DNA of 64,000 bases from Aureococcus anophagefferens. Its lineage: Eukaryota; Sar; Pelagophyceae; Pelagomonadales; Pelagomonadaceae. The position numbers and the translations under genes were made by a program. The DNA lies in NCBI RefSeq assembly GCF_000186865.1, contig NW_008705561.1:1453320-1517319 (forward strand), in the 5' to 3' direction. Below are positions 56,758-64,000 of the stretch, piece after piece. Positions within the stretch are counted from its first letter, which is position 1; each line of letters begins with the position of its first letter. A model generated the notes under the pieces. That model made no database searches. It saw only the letters and a program-made list of their open reading frames with translations, and was not told where the DNA came from.

Positions 56758-59700
56758 CCTAGCTCGTCGTCGTCGTGCTGGTGCGTGAGCGACAGGTTCC
56801 GCTTCGACACGCTCGGCGACTTGCCGATGGAGAGCATGTGGAGGTTCTTGGCGAAGTGGACGTTCCCGTCCCGGTCGCCGACGCAGAGCACGCCGTTCGC
56901 CGCCGACGCGCAGAGCACGGGCGCGTCGAACGTCAGCGTGCCCCGCCGCGTCCGCGTCCGGAGGTGGATCACGACGAGCGAGCAGGGGCACGCCGCCGAC
57001 CCGGCGATGGCGTGGCTCTCGTCCCAGACGCAGAGAGCCACGTGTTCGGCGCGCGCCTCGAGCATGTCCCGGAAGTCCTTGGACGCGTCGTCGTCGTCGA
57101 ACGCGGCGACCAGCGGCGGCGCCACGGCCGGCAGCGACGCGGGCTCGCCGTCGACCGCGAAGTCCGCGCCGGAGTCGCGCCGCCACACGAGCAGGGTGTC
57201 GTCGCAGGAGCAGGAGAGCACCGTGTCCTCGTCGACGGCCGCGAGCGTCGTCGCGTCCGACGCGTGGGCCGGGAGCCGCGCGAGGGGCTTCGGCGGCGCG
57301 GCGGCCGGCGGGTCCGCGAGGTCGCCGACGCGCCAGACGGTCAGCCGCGTCTCCGGGTACTTGCCGCCCGCAAAGACGACGTCGCCGGCCACGCGCCGGA
57401 GCGACACGGCCTCGGCGTTCGGGATCTCTCGTCGCGGCTCCCAGGCGCCGTCCGTCGCCGTGCCGAAGCTCCGCAGCTTCTTGTCGCCGGCGGACGTGAC
57501 GATCGCGCGCAGCCGGAGCTCGTGGATCGTGTTCGGCGCGCGGACGTGGTCGAGGCACGCGACGGCGAGCACGGGCGCCGGGTGGTCCAGGACGACGGCG
57601 TCCCTCCCGTCGGAGGCCGTGGCGACGACGCGCGCCGTGCAGTTCAAGGCCGCCGTCGCGAAGAAGTCGCCGCTTTCCCACGCGTCGAGACATTTGATCT
57701 CGCCCCTGGTCTCGTAGCTTTTGACCTTTTCGCCGTCCGGGGACCAGAGGATCAGCGCGTTGTCCGGGTACGCCGACGCCGTGAGGAAGCCGCCGGCGAC
57801 GGCGGCGACGGCGACGACGGGCCCCTCGTGGCCGACGTGCGCGAGGCCCGTCTTCGCCGCCAGCGCGTCCGCCGCGTAGACGTCGAGCGCGCCCTTGCCG
57901 TTGATGGCGACGACGACGTCCCCCCAGGCCGCCAAAGCCTTGACGGCCCGCCGGTTGTCGCCCTTCCACTCGCCGCCCGAGCCCGTCCACTCGCCCGACG
58001 TCGCGCGGCCCGACGCCCAGAGCCGCAGCAGGGGGCCGCCCGCGCCGACGAGGATCGAGTCCTCGCGCCCCGCGACGCAGACGCAGGCCGCGCCCGGCAG
58101 GGCGAGCTCGTGCGTGCTCCCCGACCCGTCCAGGGCGTAGACGAGCACCTGCTTGCTCCTCGAGCAGGCCACGGCGAAGCGCCGCGCGCCCGGCACGCAC
58201 GCGACGTCCTCGAAGGCGTTGGTCCCCTTCTTCCCGAAGCGGCACGACTCGTCGCCGTTCTCCCAGACCGCGGCCTCGCCCTCGCGCGCGCAGCAGGACA
58301 CGAAGTAGCCGTCGTCGGCGCCGAGGGCGGAGACGGCCTTCCCGTGGCCGTCGGCGTAGTCGTCCATGACCGTGCCGTTCTCCAGGAGCAGCGACACGGA
58401 CCCGTCGTCCTTGCCCGCGAGCACGACGCCGCCGCCGGTCCCGGGGAGCACGGCGGCGGCGAGGGCCGTGACGCTCGGCGACTTGCCGCCGTCGTCGCCC
58501 AGCGCCGTCCAGCTCGGAGCGCCCTCGTCGGCGACGGCGTAGAGCGCGACGCCGCCGCCCGCGGAGCCCGCGGCGAGCCACGCGCCGCGGCGGTCGACGC
58601 AGACGCAGAGCACGACCTTGCGCAGGGGGTCGAGCGTCGCGACGAGCGTCGACCAGAGCTCGGCGCCCTTCGCGTCGAAGACCCGCAGCCGCCCGTCGGA
58701 GCAGCCGCAGCAGGCGACGCCGGGGCCCGCGGCGACGCACTTCGCGTGGGACCCGGGCGCGGCCGCCGCGCGCGCGAGGAGGGCGCCGCCGGGGCTCGCC
58801 AGCGCCAGCACGGAGGCACCCGCCCGGCCGTAGACCTCGGGGCACCGCGCGCGGAGCTGGAAGCCGGCCTCGCCCGCGCCGCCGACGCGCAGCGCGGCCG
58901 CGGCGAGCCGCAGCACGCCGACGACGAGGCCGTGGCTCGCCGCCGCGTCGCCCTCCAGCGCGCCGCTCTCCAGCAGGGCCTCGGCGTCGGCGACGACGAC
59001 GTCGACGGGCGCGTCCCCGAGCAGCCGCTCGACGAACGCGAGGTCGCGGTAGAGCTCCGCGAGGCGGCGCGCGCGCCCCGCGCCGCGGAAGTGGAACGCG
59101 CCGTGCCGCGCGAGGTGGCCGCCGTCCCGCGGGTACGCGGAGGACCCGCGCGCCAGGCCGCCGTAGACCGCGTCGAGCAGCGCCGCGTGCGCCTCTTCGG
59201 GCGCGCGCTGCTTCCGCAGCCAGTCGAGCTGGAGGTCGTGCAGGCCGTAGGCGCGGCCGTCGAGCCTCCGGAGCAGGGACCGCGCGCACAGCGTCTCCAG
59301 CACGTCGTCGGCCGCCGCGCCGAACAAGAGGTCGAGCGCCTCCGCCGGCAGGTCGCAGTCGTCGGGGAACGCCGCGAGCGCGAGGTACTTCTCCCGCGCG
59401 GCGCCGGGCAGCGCGGCGACGGCCGCGGCGACGGACGCGTCCGCGAAGCCGTAGCCGCCGTCGCCCGCGGCCTCGAGCGCGTCGGCGACGGCCCCGGCCT
59501 CGGCGCCGCTCGCGAGCGCCGCGCCGACCATGCTCAGGCACAGCGGGCTCGCGCGCGCGCCCGCGACGACGCGCGCGCCCGCGGCGCCGTCGACCGCGCC
59601 GGCGACGGACCGCAGGAGCGCCAGCCCCTCGCCGGCGTCCATCTTGTCGAGCTCGACGACCGCCGCGGCCGCGTCCGTCGCCAGCGGCCCGAGCGCGTCC

Positions 59701-60557
59701 TTGGCCTACGAGATGCGTCGGTGACGATGTCCTTTCCGGTCGACGTCTCTCGAAAGTCGTCGCGGCCGCGGGACGCCGTCCTTCGCCGAGCGGCACGTGA
59801 CCAGGAGCCGGCTCCGCGGGCCGAGGAGCTTGAGCGCCGAGGCCGCGAGCTCCGGCGCCCAGCAGTCGTCGAGGCACACGAGGCACGCGCGCGACGCGCA
59901 GTAGCGCTTCACGGCGGCCCGGAGCGCGGCGGCGGTCCCGAGCGCGGCCGCGCGGTAGGGCCCCAGGAGCTTCGCGGCGACGGACCGGAGCACCGCCGCG
60001 GGCGCCGCGGACTGGCCGACGGCGACCCAGGCGACGCCGTCGACGAAGTGCCCCGCGAGGTCCGCGACGCAGCTCGCGGCGAGCACGGACTTGCCGTTGC
60101 CGCCGCGGCCCGCCACCGCCGCGAGCCGCGCGGTCTCCGAGAGCAGACCGGAGACGACGGCGTCGGCCGCGGCCGCGCGGCGCACGAGGCCGCCGGGCGC
60201 CGCGGGCAGCGCGGCGCTCCTCAGCGCGAAGGCGCGGCAGGCCGCGCAGCTCCGGCGGTCGTAGGCGCGGACGTACGCGACGACCTCGCCGACGGACGGC
60301 CCCGCGGCGTCCGCGAGCGCCGCGTCGAGCGCGCCGATCTCCACGGCGGCCTCGCGGCTCGGCGCGAGCCGCGCGAGCGCGGACCAGGCGCCGCAGCCGG
60401 CGACGAGCGCGAGGTACTCCTCGGCGTCGCGCGCGTCGAGCATGTCCTCGCCGCCGTAGCCCTTGGCGAGCCGCGACGCGCCGGCCTTGCCGAGCTTCGG
60501 GCCGAGGCCCGCGATCCGCCACGGCTGCGGCTGCCGCGTGGATGCGCCCGCGCCCAT
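56754..60557 (-). CDS. APAF-1-like STAND protein: NB-ARC ATPase followed by WD40 repeats, with N-myristoylation site
   Basis: Exons 60557-59775 and 59705-56754 (69-nt GT-AG intron, phase 0), 1244 residues. The protein starts MGAGASTR, fitting N-myristoylation (Gly2, Ser6). Residues about 15-125 are an unassigned helical N-domain without a recognisable CARD. The NB-ARC region: VAGRGGNGKSVLAAS at about 148-163 (P-loop), FVDGVAWVAVGQS, ACLVCLDDCW at about 222-231 (Walker B), SRLLVTCRSA at about 250-259. After the intron come winged-helix-like segments (LALAAFPDDCDLPAEALDLLF, YGLHDLQLDWLRKQ) and helices, then many WD-type beta-propeller repeats from about residue 550 to the end (CSDGRLRVFDAKGAELWSTL, DGSVSLLLENGTVMDDY, ASAYPDNALILWSPDGEKV, CSCDDTLLVWRR). 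In animals this layout forms a caspase-activating wheel; here the downstream partner is unknown. Confidence 0.85.
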
Positions 60558-60701
60558 GGTGTACTCACGGCTGCGGCTGCACTGTGTACCACATCGCTGC
60601 GTTCCAATAGGCTGCGGCTTCTCCAGCCTGGTGCTCCCGAAGCAGGCCTGAAACCAACGACAACATGCATCGACCTTGAGCCTTGGTGGCAGCTCCGGAC
60701 G

Positions 60702-61247
60702 ATGAAGCTCCGGCTCCAAGCGCTGCTGCTCGTCGCGGCGTCGGCCCTCGCCTTCGCGCCGGCGCCTCGCGCGCGCCCGCCGACCGCGCGCCGCGCGGGC
60801 TTCGGCGCGCCGCCGAAGCACAAGCCGCCGACGGTCGCGAAGAAGTACAGCAAAGCGGCGCTGGAGAAGGCCCACGAGGTCTTCGACGCACTCAAGGCGT
60901 CGCCGGGCGGCTACACGGTGGACGTCTACTGCGGCGCGCCCGGCGGCGCCAAGCTCTTCTTCGTCGGCAAGGTCGCCCACGACCTGAAGACGCCGCCCGA
61001 GTGCGCGTTGGCCGCGCTCCGGTACCTCCTCGAGCCGCACGCGTGCTTCCTCCAGCCGCTCCTCGTGCCCCACGCCGCGGGCCTCGACTGGGGCGTCGCG
61101 CCGGGCAACACGGAGGTCGCCGTGGCCAAGGGCGAGGAGGCCATCACGCTCGTCGAACTCGGGAAGGCGAAGACGAGCCACAAGCCCGGCTTCGCGCCCG
61201 AGTGGTACGAGCAGGGCGAGGAGGGGTTCTACGTGCGGAGGGAGTGA
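60702..61247 (+). CDS. Plastid-targeted protein of unknown function
   Basis: 181 residues, ATG 60702. The leader MKLRLQALLLVAASALAFAPAP contains the ALAFAP cleavage motif of red-lineage plastids. The mature part opens with a Lys/Pro-rich segment (GAPPKHKPPTVAKKYSKAAL) and then a small alpha/beta domain: ALEKAHEVFDALKASPGGYT, VDVYCGAPGGAKLFFVGKV, PECALAALRYLLEPHACFL, LPLLVPHAAGLDWGVAPGNTEVA. I do not recognise the family. It starts 145 bp from the divergent NB-ARC gene. Confidence 0.72.
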   Translation: MKLRLQALLLVAASALAFAPAPRARPPTARRAGFGAPPKHKPPTVAKKYSKAALEKAHEVFDALKASPGGYTVDVYCGAPGGAKLFFVGKVAHDLKTPPECALAALRYLLEPHACFLQPLLVPHAAGLDWGVAPGNTEVAVAKGEEAITLVELGKAKTSHKPGFAPEWYEQGEEGFYVRRE

Positions 61248-61324
61248 TGAGGCTCCTAAATCCCGGCTTGTCTATATTCGCTGCCGCTCGCGGCGACCGT
61301 CCGCGGCCGCGCGCAGTCGAGCGC

Positions 61325-62119
61325 TCAGTCGTCGCGGCTCGTGCGCCAGTAGGAGATGATGTGCCAAAAGACCTCGTTGGGCAGACGATCCTTCGACGGC
61401 GCGCCAAACATGCGCTGGAGGACGAACGTTTCCGCGGAGATCGTTCGAAGCTTCGCGGATGACGGTGACGGAGGCGCCGCGCGGCCGCGATCACAGAGCG
61501 AGCGCAGGCGGACGAGCTCGACGCGCGGGGCGCGAAGGTATTTCTCGTAGTTCTTGTAGCTTTCTCCGGGTGCCTTCATGTCACGCAGGAAATCTGCGGC
61601 CTCGCTGTTATTGTAGCGTCGAGCAGCTGCTTCGGCATCCTCGCCGTCGTAGTTCTTCAAGGTTATGTCGGCACCGCAACGCCACAGGAAGCGCACGAGT
61701 GCGCCATCTGACCGGTTGGCGACCGGGTGGGTGGCAAACATGAGCGGCGTAGATCCACTGATCATAAAAACCGCGTCGATGTCGGCGCCGTCGTCGAGAA
61801 GCGCGGCCGCCTCTCCCGGATGGCGGACAAAGTGAAGAAACGTCGAGTCTTCCCCGTCCCCCTCGAAGCAGAAAGCACCGTCGGCGCCGTAATGAATCAA
61901 CAGACGGACTAGCTCGCCTCGGTCCCCGACATCCTCTACTCCGGGATAACCAGCGCCAACAAGGACTAATTGGAGCAGCTCAGTTATTGAGGTCGCGACT
62001 TCGACATGATCTGGGTCACGATACTTTTGCAGAAAGGTCCGCAGCTCTGAGAGGTGTCCATGTATCGCGAGCGCGTGACATGCGTTTAGACCATCCCAAC
62101 TTTTAAATCGCAGCATCAT
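61325..62119 (-). CDS. Ankyrin-repeat protein
   Basis: 264 residues, first ATG at 62119 (MMLRFKSWDGLNACHALAIH). Ankyrin-type helical pairs: NACHALAIHGHLSELRTFLQ, ELVRLLIHYGADGAF, DSTFLHFVRHPGEAAALLDDGADIDAV, GSTPLMFATH, GALVRFLWRCGADITLKNYD, GEDAEAAARRYNNSEAADFLR. The tail (RVELVRLRSLCDRGRA ... LPNEVFWHIISYWRTSRDD) follows the repeats; I recall ankyrin proteins with this kind of ending being numerous in Aureococcus-type genomes, so it may be a large lineage-specific family. Protein-interaction role; partner unknown. Lower GC than its neighbours. Confidence 0.8.
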   Translation of the reverse strand: MMLRFKSWDGLNACHALAIHGHLSELRTFLQKYRDPDHVEVATSITELLQLVLVGAGYPGVEDVGDRGELVRLLIHYGADGAFCFEGDGEDSTFLHFVRHPGEAAALLDDGADIDAVFMISGSTPLMFATHPVANRSDGALVRFLWRCGADITLKNYDGEDAEAAARRYNNSEAADFLRDMKAPGESYKNYEKYLRAPRVELVRLRSLCDRGRAAPPSPSSAKLRTISAETFVLQRMFGAPSKDRLPNEVFWHIISYWRTSRDD

Positions 62120-62196
62120 GGTCTGATTTTTATTTTGCCACACTTTTTGCGATCGGCGCGAGGTGCTCACGGCGACGGAGGCGGCCGCGCGACGGT

Positions 62197-63483
62197 ATGA
62201 ACACCGCCTTCGCCCTGTGGTCAATCGCAACGCTCACAGTCGTTGTCGCCTCGACACAGCACAAAAGGCAGAGCATCGCCCACTGCGACTTTCGAAGAGA
62301 AATCCTCGACGACGCTCTCATCGGCGCCAAGGAGGTCGTCGCCTCGCTGCCGCCGTTTCACGTACAGACGCCACACATCGCGGCCGTCGTCGACACGGTC
62401 GTCGGCCATTCTTTCCGCTTCCGCGGGCACCACGCGTGCCGCGAAAACGAGCTCGTTCTGGTTTTCGACGACGGCCACATCCGCGGCGGCTGCGACACCT
62501 TTCTCAAGACGTGCGACACCGCGCGCCTGTCCTGCGCGCGCGAACTCGGCGACGGCCGCGGGTTCGCCGCTCGGTCGAGGGCGTCGATCACGCCGCCGGG
62601 ACGGAACGCGTCGAGGACGGAGACTTACGGACTCGCCGCGAACCCCTACCTCCCCTACCGGCTCAACGCGACGAGCGGCCTCGCGAACGACGGCGAAAAG
62701 ATCGTCGCCGTCGCGGGCGGCCGCGTCGTGGCGTACGACTCCCGCGGCGCCCTCTTCGGCCGGGGCGCGCCGCCGACGGTCTTGCGAGATATCGCGAGCT
62801 TCGACTGCGTCGACGGCCGCTTCGAGGAACAGGCCGCCCCGGGGGCGTTTCGGAGGCGCGCCTGCGACCCGCGGACGCTCGACTACAGCGTCGCTTCCGT
62901 GAAGAACCGCACGCGGCTCTTCGCAAGGGCCTTCGCGACGAACTCGGAGATTTCGGGCCTCCAGAGTGCGGACGTGGCCGACGACGCATTCGAGGTCGCG
63001 ACGTTCCTCGGGGAGACGAAGAACGTCACCGCCGCCGCGGTCTCCTCGAACCCGGCGGACGCCGAGACCTTCGTCGCGGTGCTGGCGACGACCGAACGCG
63101 TCGGCCCCGCGCGCGCGCTCCGGGGCGCCGTGGCCCTCGCCGTCTCCTGCGACGGCGTCCATTTTTCCGCGCCGCACGAGATCGCGACGGCGCAGACCGA
63201 CGAGCGCGGCGAGCGCGGCGACGCGCCCGTCAAGGGCCTCCCGCGGCGCCGGGCGCCGCGCGAAAACCGGGGCGTGGACCCGACGCCGCGGGAGGCCTAC
63301 CTCTTCCTCCGCCACGACCCGCCGCGGGGCTGCGCGCGGTTCCAGGTTGGCAACGGGACGGCGGAAACGGCGCGCGGCCGCGTGGTCCGCTACGCGCTCC
63401 GCCTGCCGGCCCTCGCGGCGCTGACGCGGCGCCACAAGGAGGAGCTCCACAGGCACCACCATTGTGACGCTCCGCGGCGCTGA
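62197..63483 (+). CDS. Secreted protein, function unknown
   Basis: 428 residues, ATG 62197. The signal peptide is MNTAFALWSIATLTVVVAS. The mature part is Cys- and Asp-rich early (CRENELVLVFDDGHIRGGCD, CDTARLSCARELG), then a beta-rich region with several N-x-S/T sites (NASRTETY, NATSG, NRTRLF, NVTAA). The centre reads GEKIVAVAGGRVVAYDSRGA, DDAFEVATFLGETKNV, FVAVLATTERVGPARALRGAV and ALAVSCDGVHFSAPHEI, a beta-propeller-like pattern (asp-box/sialidase-type at best a guess). The end is basic and His-rich, inside a small repeated DNA segment. Likely extracellular or cell-surface glycoprotein; divergent from the ankyrin gene by 77 bp. Confidence 0.65.
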   Translation: MNTAFALWSIATLTVVVASTQHKRQSIAHCDFRREILDDALIGAKEVVASLPPFHVQTPHIAAVVDTVVGHSFRFRGHHACRENELVLVFDDGHIRGGCDTFLKTCDTARLSCARELGDGRGFAARSRASITPPGRNASRTETYGLAANPYLPYRLNATSGLANDGEKIVAVAGGRVVAYDSRGALFGRGAPPTVLRDIASFDCVDGRFEEQAAPGAFRRRACDPRTLDYSVASVKNRTRLFARAFATNSEISGLQSADVADDAFEVATFLGETKNVTAAAVSSNPADAETFVAVLATTERVGPARALRGAVALAVSCDGVHFSAPHEIATAQTDERGERGDAPVKGLPRRRAPRENRGVDPTPREAYLFLRHDPPRGCARFQVGNGTAETARGRVVRYALRLPALAALTRRHKEELHRHHHCDAPRR

Positions 63484-63501
63484 CAAGGAGGAGCTCCACA
63501 G
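63434..63501. repeat. Two-copy direct repeat at the 3' end of the secreted-protein gene
   Basis: The 19-bp segment ACAAGGAGGAGCTCCACAG occurs at 63434-63452 and 63483-63501; preceding GCGGCGCTGAC is also duplicated with an 8-bp difference. Copy one lies in the coding region and copy two starts at the last base of the stop codon, so the duplication may have altered the protein's C-terminus. Confidence 0.75.
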
Positions 63502-63586
63502 ACACCATCGGTGCTCGCGAGCTGGAGAAAGGTACGACATCTTATTAATATTTCGAACGTATGAACAAAAGACCGCGAGGCATTCA

Positions 63587-64000
63587 TCACTCGCGGTAGA
63601 GCAGGAGCTTGCGCCAGGGCCCCGTGCCGCCGAACTGGAGGGCTTCACCGGCAAACCAGCCGCCCGTCGTGATGGTCCGGTCCAGGTTCCAGTGGAGCCG
63701 GTCGTCGCGGAACGTCGACGGCCCGCGGAACTCGAAGCCGAAGGCGTCGGGCCGGCGGTAGAAGGCGACGCCGGCGCCCGGCGCCGGCGCTTCGGCGGGG
63801 TCGAGCACGGCGGCGCGCGGGCCCCAGGCGCCGAGCGTGACCTGGCGGCCGGCGTAGAAGTCGTCGCCCTGCGTCGCGGCGACGAAGACCGCGCGCGCGG
63901 CCGCCGGCACGCGGTCCAGGTGCGCGTCGGACGTCGCGTGGTCGCAGCACTCGTCGTAGACGTGCCGCCAGCCCAGGCGCTCCAACGCCTCGACGCCGCG
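63587..64000 (-). CDS. Partial hypothetical protein at the right edge (C-terminal 137 residues)
   Basis: The frame is open from base 64000 to the stop at 63587 (138 codons) with no internal ATG needed; the start lies outside the window. Visible sequence: LERLGWRHVYDECCDHATSD, AARAVFVAATQGDDFYAGRQVTLGAW, AVLDPAEAPAPGAGVAFYRR, FGFEFRGPSTFRDDRLHWNLD, TTGGWFAGEALQFGGTGPWRKLLLYRE. Many aromatic and Gly residues in strand-like spacing suggest a beta-sandwich, possibly carbohydrate-binding or extracellular. The His/Cys content fits a secreted protein. No family recognised. Confidence 0.65.
   Translation of the reverse strand, partial: RGVEALERLGWRHVYDECCDHATSDAHLDRVPAAARAVFVAATQGDDFYAGRQVTLGAWGPRAAVLDPAEAPAPGAGVAFYRRPDAFGFEFRGPSTFRDDRLHWNLDRTITTGGWFAGEALQFGGTGPWRKLLLYRE

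Noticed and set aside
55552..60522. A 1656-residue minus-strand open frame
   Set aside because: Arg/Ala/Gly-rich shadow of the NB-ARC and MAPKKK genes; no motif, composition typical of off-frame reading in GC-rich DNA.
56775..61247. A 1490-residue plus-strand open frame
   Set aside because: Antisense to the NB-ARC gene for most of its length; only its last 181 residues (from the ATG at 60702) are a real gene.
1..64000. tRNA, rRNA, snRNA, CRISPR or operon-like structures
   Set aside because: No T-loop/anticodon layout, no repeat-spacer pattern and no co-directional cistrons with ribosome-binding sites were seen; the window reads as protein-coding eukaryotic DNA.

Overview
This window is nuclear DNA from a very GC-rich (roughly 70% by eye) and compact eukaryotic genome, most likely a photosynthetic stramenopile such as a pelagophyte of the Aureococcus type. 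The basis is: short introns (about 54-175 nt), intergenic gaps often under 150 bp, a fucoxanthin-chlorophyll-type light-harvesting protein, and plastid leaders carrying the ASAF / ALAFAP cleavage motif typical of plastids of red-algal origin. Naming the organism is inference; no rRNA or marker gene is present. A run of N (37906-38146) is an assembly gap. There is no prokaryotic operon, CRISPR array or intact mobile element.

Layout. 1-8.2 kb: edge of a tubulin-ligase-like gene, a SANT/DUF3755 protein, tubulin cofactor C, an NFACT-R protein, a DnaJ protein and an armadillo-like protein. 8.5-13.5 kb: UDP-glucuronate 4-epimerase, cullin-1 and a plastid membrane protein. 13.7-17.7 kb: a small conserved hypothetical, a Cys-rich surface protein and a Pumilio protein. 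18.4-24.6 kb: a DYRK/Yak1-type kinase, an exostosin-family glycosyltransferase and a PX-domain protein. 24.8-32.2 kb: a 2OG-Fe(II) prolyl hydroxylase, LZTFL1, a MESD-like ER chaperone and a large coiled-coil protein with a degenerate kinesin-like head. 32.4-37.6 kb: a DUF1399 + three WWE domain protein, a PIN-like carrier and a GPR107-type receptor. 38.6-50 kb: a large C2-like membrane protein with one frameshift, two CXC (tesmin/TSO1) proteins and an orphan. 50-56.8 kb: plastid ClpS, a light-harvesting protein, a TTL-family ligase, an F-box/LRR protein and a MAPKKK. 56.7-64 kb: an APAF-1-like NB-ARC/WD40 protein, a plastid protein, an ankyrin protein and secreted proteins.

The genes are mostly housekeeping and signalling genes on both strands and do not form one pathway. 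Three themes recur: tubulin/cilium functions (TBCC, TTL family, LZTFL1, kinesin-like), ubiquitin and proteolysis (cullin, F-box, WWE, ClpS), and plastid proteins. The two results most worth following are (a) many introns that can only be read in frame if they begin with GC rather than GT, and (b) a two-exon, 1244-residue protein with APAF-1-like NB-ARC and WD40 architecture and a predicted N-myristoylation site. Exon joins given below were tested by hand for reading-frame closure but not by transcript evidence.
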